In this document: in pieces, positions 1 to 4,930 of the stretch
Layout of the letters: each line of letters begins with the position of its first letter
Numbering within the stretch: position 1 is the stretch's first letter
Assembly (NCBI GenBank): GCA_023417285.1
Contig: JAEZFR010000471.1
Span: 1 to 5,533 of the forward strand
Source of the DNA: Bacillota bacterium
GTDB lineage: Bacteria > Bacillota > Clostridia > Acetivibrionales > DSM-1351
DNA length: 5,533 nt
Reading direction: 5' to 3'
Notes under the pieces: model-generated
Database searches by the model: none
The model's input: the letters and a program-made list of their open reading frames with translations, nothing else
Told to the model about the DNA's origin: nothing
Translations under genes and position numbers: made by a program

Positions 1-1
1 G

Positions 2-538
2 GGCAAGGGTACATATGTTAGTGAACCCAAAGCAAGTCAAGAGCTAAACCTAATTTCTAGCTGGGCGGAAACCATCAGTAATTTGGGTATGAATCACAAG
101 AGTTCGATAATATCCCTTACAAAGGAACCCGCACCATTAGCAATTGCTCAGCTTCTCAATATTCAAGAAGGAGAAGTGTTGTATAAACTTGAAAGAGTAA
201 GATTTGTGAATCAAGAGCCGATATGCTTAATGACAAATTATCTTTTACCAGCATGTGTTCCAGGCTTTTTAGAAAATGGCTTGGTGAGGGAATCATTATA
301 TGAAACACTTGAAAAGGATTACAATATTGTATTGAACAGGGCTGATGAAGTAGTTGAAGCAAAGGCTGCAAAGGCAAGAGAAGCAAATCTTCTTGAAATA
401 AAAAGAGGTACACCATTGTTGCATGCTACTAGGGTTACGTTTGATTTGGGAAATCGGCCTATTGAGGCTGTAATCACAATAACTAGAGGAGATAGATACT
501 CCTATAAAATAAAACTTGTTGGAAGAAAAAATATCTAA
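2..538 (+). CDS. GntR family transcriptional regulator, HutC/UTRA type (5'-partial)
   Basis: The frame is open from base 2, so the gene begins upstream of the window; an internal ATG at 83 is not the start. The visible 178 residues begin with GKGTYVSEPK, which matches the wing that ends a GntR winged helix-turn-helix domain (GKGT[YF]V); the recognition helix itself is outside. The rest is a UTRA ligand-binding domain. Visible features are the LLNIQEGEVLYKLERVR strand region, SLYETLEKDYNI followed by the conserved RADEVVEAKAA segment, the EANLLEIKRGTPLL motif, and near the C-terminus RPIEAVITITRGDRYSYKI. The family is known to bind palindromic GT-N-AC operators as a dimer and to release DNA when a small effector, often a sugar phosphate or amino sugar, binds UTRA. 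Being just upstream of and codirectional with the deoC-like operon, it is the obvious candidate regulator of that operon (inference). The family call is very secure; the effector is unknown. Confidence 0.93.
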   Translation, partial: GKGTYVSEPKASQELNLISSWAETISNLGMNHKSSIISLTKEPAPLAIAQLLNIQEGEVLYKLERVRFVNQEPICLMTNYLLPACVPGFLENGLVRESLYETLEKDYNIVLNRADEVVEAKAAKAREANLLEIKRGTPLLHATRVTFDLGNRPIEAVITITRGDRYSYKIKLVGRKNI

Positions 539-568
539 TTTTTTTAAGTTTATAGACTATCTTGATTT

Positions 569-610
569 GACCTCCATAAATTTGTCTTAAAAGCCTAATT
601 TATGGAGGTC
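569..610. repeat. Perfect 14-bp inverted repeat (hairpin) after the GntR gene
   Basis: The arm GACCTCCATAAATT (569-582) is the exact reverse complement of AATTTATGGAGGTC (597-610), with a 14-base loop. It starts 30 bases after the regulator's stop codon, which suggests a transcription-end hairpin. However, neither side is followed by a run of T, so it is not a standard Rho-independent terminator in either direction. The right arm carries an SD-like GGAGG, but no ORF with a normal start codon follows at the right spacing. It could be a weak terminator, an mRNA 3' stabiliser or a dispersed intergenic repeat. Confidence 0.6.
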
Positions 611-680
611 AGCCATATACCAAGCTGCTATTGAATCTAGGTATTTAAATTAAAACTATTATTATTTATAATAAAATATG

Positions 681-709
681 TTGACTGTAATATTTCTATT
701 TGATATTAT
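681..709 (+). promoter_or_regulatory. Sigma-A type promoter with extended -10, driving the deoC-like operon
   Basis: A -35 box TTGACT (681-686) and a -10 box TATTAT (704-709) are separated by exactly 17 bases. TG at 701-702, one base before the -10, makes it an extended -10. Each hexamer differs from consensus by one base. The 35-40 bases just upstream (about 642-680) are almost pure A/T, as in an UP element. Transcription would start near 716, giving a leader of about 82 bases before the ATG at 798. It is the best promoter in the window by eye. Confidence 0.75.
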
Positions 710-723
710 AGAGCTACAACAAC

Positions 724-739
724 TTGTTATAACGTTATA
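724..739. promoter_or_regulatory. Overlapping palindromes, candidate operator in the deoC-like leader
   Basis: Two perfect palindromes overlap just downstream of the predicted transcription start: GTTATAAC (726-733) and TATAACGTTATA (728-739). The first has the GT...AC ends typical of GntR/HutC operators. The second has a central CG with AACGTT, as in LacI-family and CcpA-type sites, although it does not fit the full cre consensus. In addition, TTGTTAT (724-730) is repeated in inverted orientation as ATAACAA (764-770). The position, about +8 to +24, suits a roadblock or promoter-occlusion repressor site. Which regulator binds is inference; the GntR protein next door is the first candidate. 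Confidence 0.5.
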
Positions 740-797
740 TACATATGTTAATATTATATCGACATAACAAATTCATATCAAGAAAGGGACAAACATA

Positions 798-1493
798 ATG
801 ATACTAACAAAAAAAGATATTTCTCAAATGTTTGATTTAAGTTGTGTAAGAACATACAGTCACCAAGCGGATATTGATGAATTAATAGCAAATGCAAAAA
901 GAAATGATTGTGGGCATGTTTCAGTGTTACAATGCTTTATTCCAGAAGTAAAAAAGCAGCTAGCTGATAGGCCTGATATAAAGGTGGTTGGAAATGTAAG
1001 TTTTCCTTCAGGCTCAGACACCACTTCATTGAAAATTGCACAGGCAAAGGAAATGGTTGCGGTTGGTTGTGATGAGATTGATATGGTAATGAATATCGGA
1101 TTTCTTCGCTCAGGAAAATTGAGAGAGGTCGAAGAGGATGTAAAGGCGGTTGTTAGTGTTACAAAGGATATTCCTTTGAAGGTTATTATTGAAATATCTC
1201 AACTCGAAAAGAATGAGATTGAAAAGGCCTGTGAAATTTGTATAAATGCAGGAGCCGCCTTTGTTAAAACAGGTACAGGCTGGATGAACAACGGAACTAC
1301 TCTTGAGGATATTAGACTATTGAAATCTATAGTTGGAGATTCCATCAAGATAAAGGCTTCTGGTGGCATAAGAGATCTAAAAACTCTTGTTGAGATGTAT
1401 AAATTGGGTGCTGTTAGATTTGGAGTAAATTTAAGAAGTGGATTGGACATTTTGGAAGAGTGTAATAAACTTGGCGGAAAAGTTAGTATTTAA
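798..1493 (+). CDS. deoC: DeoC-family class I aldolase (deoxyribose-phosphate aldolase-like)
   Basis: This 231-residue cytoplasmic TIM-barrel aldolase belongs to the DeoC/LacD superfamily. Canonical DeoC reversibly cleaves 2-deoxy-D-ribose 5-phosphate to acetaldehyde and glyceraldehyde 3-phosphate through a lysine Schiff base. The core is intact: EIDMVMNIG with Asp95, the Schiff-base Lys157 in KTGTGW (usually KTSTGF) and the second lysine Lys186 in KASGGIRDL. Its length is near the usual 215-260. Two regions depart from bacterial DeoC: the N-terminal motif usually like IDHTLLKP reads MFDLSCVRTY, and the phosphate-binding G-T/A-S-S loop after GA[TV]R reads GVNLRSG. An altered substrate is therefore possible. 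The start is supported by AAAGGGA at 783-789. The gene is first in its operon, 27 bases before the kinase ATG. Canonical 2-deoxyribose use pairs DeoC with a PfkB-type kinase, whereas here the partner is FGGY. Family membership is secure; exact substrate is not. Confidence 0.88.
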   Translation: MILTKKDISQMFDLSCVRTYSHQADIDELIANAKRNDCGHVSVLQCFIPEVKKQLADRPDIKVVGNVSFPSGSDTTSLKIAQAKEMVAVGCDEIDMVMNIGFLRSGKLREVEEDVKAVVSVTKDIPLKVIIEISQLEKNEIEKACEICINAGAAFVKTGTGWMNNGTTLEDIRLLKSIVGDSIKIKASGGIRDLKTLVEMYKLGAVRFGVNLRSGLDILEECNKLGGKVSI

Positions 1494-1505
1494 CTACAGA
1501 ATAAA

Positions 1506-1512
1506 AGAAGGG
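1506..1512 (+). promoter_or_regulatory. Ribosome binding site fixing the kinase start at ATG 1521
   Basis: AGAAGGG ends 8 bases before the ATG at 1521, an ideal spacing. A GTG in the same frame at 1512 overlaps this SD and has no SD of its own at a suitable distance. The ATG at 1521 is therefore preferred, shortening the kinase by three residues. Confidence 0.75.
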
Positions 1513-1520
1513 TGATTGCC

Positions 1521-3059
1521 ATGTGTAAACGTATTATTTCTTATGATCTTGGAACTGGGGGGAACAAGGCTTCATTGTATGATGCTGAGGGTAATTGCCT
1601 TTGTTGGACGTTTGTTCCATATAATACTTACTATCCTCGTGTTGGTTGGCATGAACAACGTCCCCAGGAGTGGTGGGAAGCTGTAGTAGAAAGCACTAAG
1701 AAACTTCTTGAAAAAAGTGGTGAAGATAAGGAAAATATTGAGTGTTTGGCTATTTCAGGACATAGCTTGGGCGCTGTCCCAGTAGATGAGAGTGGCACAC
1801 TTTTGAGAGAAGCTACTCCTATATGGTCGGATATACGAGCTAATAAAGAGGTTGCAGATTTCTTTAGCAGAGTAAACCAAGACGATTGGTATCTTTCAAC
1901 AGGCAATGGATTTCCACCAGCTTGTTATACTATTTTCAAGATTATTTGGTACAAAAATAATGAGCCTGAGATGTTCAAAAGAGTACATAAAATACTTGGT
2001 ACAAAGGATTATATAAATTATATGCTTACAGGAGTGATGAAAACAGACTACTCTTATGCATCGGGCTGTGGAGCTTATGATTTAATTAATTGGAAATATA
2101 ACGCTGAATATATAAAAGCTAGCGAGATAGCTGAAGAAATTTTTCCTGATATTATTTCTTCTACAAGTGTATTGGGCAATCTCTCAAAAGAAGCGGCTAA
2201 TATGCTTGGGCTCACTACAAATGTGAGGGTGGTATGCGGTGGAGTTGATAATTCATGTATGGCACTTGGTTCAAAAAATATCAAAAGTGGAAGAGTATAC
2301 ACTTCTCTTGGCTCATCTGCATGGATTGCAGTAACGGCAGAAACGCCGGTACTTGATTTAAAGGCAAAGCCATTTGTTTTTGCACACGTTATTCCTAATA
2401 ATTATACATCTGCGGTAAGTATTTTTTCAGCGGGAACTACCTATACCTGGCTACGTGACAATATTTGTAATGATTTAATTGAAAAGGCTAGGATGGAAAG
2501 CAAAGATGCGTATTTTATGATGAATGAGCTGGCAGAAGATATACCTGTGGGCTCTAATAATCTACTATTTAACCCAAGCCTTGCTGGTGGAACATCACAA
2601 GATGATAGCGCCAACATTAGGGGAGCATATATGGGCTTGGATTTGAAGCATGGAAAAGGTGAACTTATAAGGGCGTGTATGGAGGGGATTGCAATGAACC
2701 TAAGATTACGTCTGGATGTCTTAAAAAAGTATTGTGACTTGGATAGCGAAATGCTTTTGGTAGGCGGAGGAAGTAAGAGTCCCCTTTACAGAAGAATTTT
2801 TGCTGATGTATATAATATGCGTATAATAAAGACAAACATTGACCAGGATGCTGCAGCTCTTGGTGCAGCAGCACTTGCAGCAGTTGGCTGTGGGCTGTGG
2901 GACGATTTTAGCAGAATTGATACAATTCATGAGGTACAAGAAGTAGTGGATCCAGATGAATGCAACAATTCCAAATATGAAAAAATATTACCAGTATTTG
3001 ATTTTGCAGCATCTTGCCAATCTACAATTTCTGATAAGATTTTTGGCTTAAAACTTTAA
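1521..3059 (+). CDS. FGGY-family carbohydrate kinase (xylulokinase-like)
   Basis: This 512-residue cytoplasmic ATP-dependent kinase should phosphorylate a sugar, ketose or polyol. FGGY_N begins with the phosphate-binding loop YDLGTGGNKASLYD (Asp9, Lys16). It continues with the GWHEQRPQEWW segment, AISGHSLGAVPVD (about 79-91), PIWSDIRANKE (about 100-110), and the TKDYINYMLTG ... TDYSYASG stretch typical of xylulokinase relatives. The catalytic base is Asp243 in GGVDNSCMALG. FGGY_C shows SLGSSAW and the signature GGGSKSPLYRRIFADVYNM (about 415-433), followed by the DQDAAALGAAALAAVG helix. Length is normal for the family (480-530). Members act on xylulose, ribulose, fuculose, rhamnulose, erythritol, glycerol or autoinducer-2, so specificity is not readable here. 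Pairing with a DeoC-like aldolase suggests that its phosphorylated product, directly or after isomerisation, feeds that aldolase (inference). The downstream VOC gene starts 43 bases after the stop. Confidence 0.93.
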   Translation: MCKRIISYDLGTGGNKASLYDAEGNCLCWTFVPYNTYYPRVGWHEQRPQEWWEAVVESTKKLLEKSGEDKENIECLAISGHSLGAVPVDESGTLLREATPIWSDIRANKEVADFFSRVNQDDWYLSTGNGFPPACYTIFKIIWYKNNEPEMFKRVHKILGTKDYINYMLTGVMKTDYSYASGCGAYDLINWKYNAEYIKASEIAEEIFPDIISSTSVLGNLSKEAANMLGLTTNVRVVCGGVDNSCMALGSKNIKSGRVYTSLGSSAWIAVTAETPVLDLKAKPFVFAHVIPNNYTSAVSIFSAGTTYTWLRDNICNDLIEKARMESKDAYFMMNELAEDIPVGSNNLLFNPSLAGGTSQDDSANIRGAYMGLDLKHGKGELIRACMEGIAMNLRLRLDVLKKYCDLDSEMLLVGGGSKSPLYRRIFADVYNMRIIKTNIDQDAAALGAAALAAVGCGLWDDFSRIDTIHEVQEVVDPDECNNSKYEKILPVFDFAASCQSTISDKIFGLKL

Positions 3060-3101
3060 AGTACTTTTAGACATATAAAAGTAATCATAGGGGGGAAAAT
3101 A

Positions 3102-3491
3102 ATGAACATTGTTGGTGTTGATCATATTGCAATTAACACATTTGAATACGATAAATCGTTTAGATTCTATAGGGATATTTTGCAGCTAAAGCAGCTTCAG
3201 ACAGTGGACTGTAGTGATTTTAATATCTCTTATTTTGAACTTCCTGGTGGAGCAAGACTTGAATTGTTTGACTACCATAATAAAAATAAAGTTATAGATA
3301 GGAATGAAAGCGATACTGGGCTTCGTCATGTAGCATTTAAGGTTGTTGATGTTGCTGCACATGAAAATGAGTTGCGCGAAGCAGGTGTAGAAATTATATT
3401 ATCTACATGTGAGCTAGAGAATTTATCCTCAAGAGTACTGCTGTTTCTTGACCCAAACGGTGTAGTTATTGAATTCTGTGAACAATTATAA
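3102..3491 (+). CDS. VOC superfamily (glyoxalase/epimerase-fold) metalloprotein
   Basis: This 129-residue single-domain cytoplasmic protein has two beta-alpha-beta-beta-beta modules. The first starts GVDHIAINTFEYDKSFRFYRDIL and the second GLRHVAFKVVDVAAHENEL. All four metal-ligand positions of the glyoxalase I/methylmalonyl-CoA epimerase group are present: His8, Glu54 (RLELFDY), His76 and Glu124 (VIEFCEQ). DPNG at 117-120 is the usual turn before the last strand. A metal-dependent isomerase, epimerase or lyase is therefore plausible. A fosfomycin/bleomycin-type resistance role is less likely given its place as third gene of a sugar operon. The start is supported by a very strong AGGGGGG at 3089-3095, six bases before the ATG. 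It may epimerise a keto-intermediate or remove a toxic aldehyde by-product (inference). Fold is secure; reaction unknown. Confidence 0.88.
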   Translation: MNIVGVDHIAINTFEYDKSFRFYRDILQLKQLQTVDCSDFNISYFELPGGARLELFDYHNKNKVIDRNESDTGLRHVAFKVVDVAAHENELREAGVEIILSTCELENLSSRVLLFLDPNGVVIEFCEQL

Positions 3492-3498
3492 TTGTTCA
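3479..3498. repeat. Perfect 20-base palindrome over the stop codon of the VOC gene
   Basis: TGAACAATTA (3479-3488) is followed directly by its exact reverse complement TAATTGTTCA (3489-3498). The TAA stop of the VOC gene (3489-3491) lies inside it. As RNA it would fold into an 8-bp stem with a TATA loop. No T-run follows on either strand, so it is not a standard terminator. It may be a protein-binding site, a 3' stabilising element or chance. Confidence 0.6.
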
Positions 3499-3552
3499 AA
3501 AATTTAAACTTAGTTAATACCAAACTATACATAAGCGTTGATATAAAAATTC

Positions 3553-3606
3553 CTTTATAAAGAGAACGGGATACCAAATGGGCGGTGTCCCGTTCTCTTT
3601 GCAAAG
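3553..3606. terminator. Long hairpin between the converging operons, probable bidirectional terminator
   Basis: AAAGAGAACGGG (3559-3570) pairs perfectly with CCCGTTCTCTTT (3589-3600). The stem continues inward with four more Watson-Crick pairs and one G-T, leaving an 8-base loop (3576-3583). Beyond a one-base mismatch it also extends outward, CTTT (3553-3556) with AAAG (3603-3606). It sits between the + strand VOC gene end (3491) and the - strand aldolase end (3632), where a shared terminator is expected. The T-tract is weak on both sides: only the paired TTT at 3598-3600 on the + strand, and on the - strand a short TTT plus T-rich bases further on. It may therefore act by stem stability or with Rho. 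Confidence 0.65.
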
Positions 3607-3631
3607 TTGGAGCAAAACGATATATACTTTT

Positions 3632-4273
3632 TTACTTCTGTCTTGCTTCTTTTATTTTTTGGATAAACTCTTTAGATAGCTTAGTAATACTTTCAAAATC
3701 TCCAGTCTTAGCACCTGCAGTTAAACTACCTCCAGCCCCAACAGCTGATGCCCCGGCCTTAATCCATTCGCCAACATTATCAATACTAACTCCTCCAGTT
3801 GGCATCATAGTAGCTTGAGGGAGAGGTCCTTTAATTGCTTTTATTATCTTTGGTCCAAAAGCTTCACCAGGGAATATCTTAAGCATATCAGCACCTAATT
3901 CCATTGCTTCGATTACACCCTCAATAGTCATTACGCCTGGCATGCAGGGTACTTGGTATCTATTACAAAGCTTGAGAGTATCCTTACTCAAAAATGGACT
4001 TACTATGTACTGTGCTCCCGAAAGTATTGCTATTCTTGCTGTTTCAGAATCCAATACTGTACCTGCACCAATAATAATTTCATTATTATATTCTTTTGCC
4101 AAATCTTCTATTACCTTTGTAGCCCCTGGTACGGTATAAGTTATTTCAATTGCTGCTGCACCGCCCTTTAGACAAGCATCTGTAATCCTCTTGGCTTCGT
4201 CCGAATTTTCTGCTCTTACAACCACCACAAGGCCCTTTTCTGTTATTTTATTTAATACTTCCCACTTTTTCAT
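3632..4273 (-). CDS. eda: 2-dehydro-3-deoxy-phosphogluconate (KDPG/KHG) aldolase
   Basis: This 213-residue class I aldolase of the KDPG/KHG family should cleave 2-keto-3-deoxy-6-phosphogluconate or a relative to pyruvate and glyceraldehyde 3-phosphate (or another aldehyde) in the cytoplasm. Visible motifs are VVVVRAENSDEA with Arg20, AIEITYTVPGA with the catalytic Glu43, IIIGAGTVLD (67-76), YIVSPF (89-94), MPGVMT (111-116), the Schiff-base Lys132 in MLKIFPGEAFGP, and the phosphate-binding PTGGVSIDN and GAGGSL segments. The ITYTVPGA form lacks the Arg of E. coli Eda (LRT) but matches Bacillus/Thermotoga-type family members, so it is not a defect. The length is normal. The start is supported by AGGGTGG at 4287-4281, seven bases before the ATG. 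It is the last gene of the - strand set, 66 bases after the cupin gene. In this context the natural substrate may differ from KDPG (inference). Confidence 0.93.
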   Translation of the reverse strand: MKKWEVLNKITEKGLVVVVRAENSDEAKRITDACLKGGAAAIEITYTVPGATKVIEDLAKEYNNEIIIGAGTVLDSETARIAILSGAQYIVSPFLSKDTLKLCNRYQVPCMPGVMTIEGVIEAMELGADMLKIFPGEAFGPKIIKAIKGPLPQATMMPTGGVSIDNVGEWIKAGASAVGAGGSLTAGAKTGDFESITKLSKEFIQKIKEARQK

Positions 4274-4339
4274 GCTCTAGCCACCCTTCATATAACAAGG
4301 CACTTTATAATGCCCGTAATTTAAATAACTATGTATATC

Positions 4340-4906
4340 CTATTTCCATTTAGGGTTATTAATTATTTCAACTTTTCCTTCATTTTCGACTATTAGTTTT
4401 CGGTATCCCTTAGTTTCAATGGTTCCGTAATCATGACCAGCATCTGCCCTGAAAACGAAAAAGGTTACCATTGGCTCAGTACCAGTATTTATGCTTCTAT
4501 GTGCATACCTTCCAGGAACATAAACAGCCTTTCCTGGTGTCAATTTTTGAGCATCCCATTCTCCCTCAGGATTTTCCATTAGCATATATCCCTCGCCACT
4601 TAGACAGTAGTAAACTTCAGCTGTATCAAGTATTGTATGGAAGTGGCCTTTTGTCATAAAAAATTCATTTCCAACTTTACCAGGGTATGTAATGCTAGTA
4701 CCGAACAGTAGGTTGTTATCTGTCTCTGGAAGTCCCAGTTCATAAAATTCATATACCAGGGTGTCCTCCTGCTTCTGCATTTCTTCACGAGCTACCTCAT
4801 TCAAATACATATTCTTCATACTTGAAAGATATCTTTTGGTAGACGTTCTATCACTTGATAATCCGTTTATTAAGTCAAAATTAATAGTAAATGGAGTTTT
4901 ATCCAT
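4340..4906 (-). CDS. Cupin-type glucose-6-phosphate isomerase homologue (archaeal PGI family)
   Basis: From the ATG at 4906 the product has 188 residues and matches the GPI cupin family first described in Pyrococcus/Thermococcus, which interconverts glucose 6-phosphate and fructose 6-phosphate with a bound metal. The metal-site motif is KGHFHTILDTAEVYYCLSGEG, with His88, His90 and Glu97, and the fourth ligand is His136 in VPGRYAHRSINTG. This numbering agrees with what I recall for the Pyrococcus enzyme and supports the chosen start. The N-terminal R-Y-L...M region and the TSITYPGKVGNEFFMTKGHFH approach strand are also family-like. It lies 24 bases downstream of the AroE-like gene and upstream of the KDPG aldolase, so it is likely cotranscribed. 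Because bacteria usually have a normal Pgi elsewhere, this copy may isomerise another phosphosugar, keto-sugar or sugar acid specific to this locus (inference). Confidence 0.9.
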   Translation of the reverse strand: MDKTPFTINFDLINGLSSDRTSTKRYLSSMKNMYLNEVAREEMQKQEDTLVYEFYELGLPETDNNLLFGTSITYPGKVGNEFFMTKGHFHTILDTAEVYYCLSGEGYMLMENPEGEWDAQKLTPGKAVYVPGRYAHRSINTGTEPMVTFFVFRADAGHDYGTIETKGYRKLIVENEGKVEIINNPKWK

Positions 4907-4911
4907 TGAAA

Positions 4912-4918
4912 TCACCTC
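4912..4918 (-). promoter_or_regulatory. Ribosome binding site fixing the cupin start at ATG 4906
   Basis: On the - strand GAGGTGA (4918 down to 4912) closely matches the 16S anti-SD complement, and its GAGG ends 8 bases before the ATG at 4906. An in-frame GTG at 4915 is part of this SD itself, so it is very unlikely to be the start. The preferred protein is three residues shorter than the longest ORF. Confidence 0.8.
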
Positions 4919-4930
4919 GTAAATTCTTTA

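Noticed and set aside
10..20. Repeat TACATATGTTA, also at 740-750
   Set aside because: The first copy is explained by the coding sequence for GTYVS and the motif is AT-rich; most likely chance.
83..538. A complete 151-residue protein starting at ATG 83
   Set aside because: The frame is open from base 2 and encodes the GKGTYV end of a GntR DNA-binding domain; the gene is truncated by the window edge.
604..656. Small ORF after the GGAGG at 604-608
   Set aside because: The frame begins only with ATA, has no accepted start codon at SD distance, and ends after about a dozen codons.
726..741. CcpA cre site at the AACGTT palindrome
   Set aside because: Only the central CG and symmetry agree; several fixed positions of the cre consensus (TG and CA ends, AA before the CG) do not match.
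1512..1520. GTG at 1512 as start of the FGGY kinase
   Set aside because: It lies within the SD; the ATG at 1521 has the proper 8-base spacing from AGAAGGG.
4274..4339. Internal promoter or terminator between the cupin and KDPG aldolase genes
   Set aside because: Only a 4-bp GGCA/TGCC stem, a near-palindrome GTAATTTAAATAAC (4316-4329) and AT-rich -10-like strings without a matched -35 were seen; nothing convincing in 66 bases.
4907..4915. GTG at 4915 on the - strand as start of the cupin isomerase
   Set aside because: It is part of the GAGGTGA ribosome binding site; the ATG at 4906 is at ideal spacing and gives family-like metal-ligand numbering.
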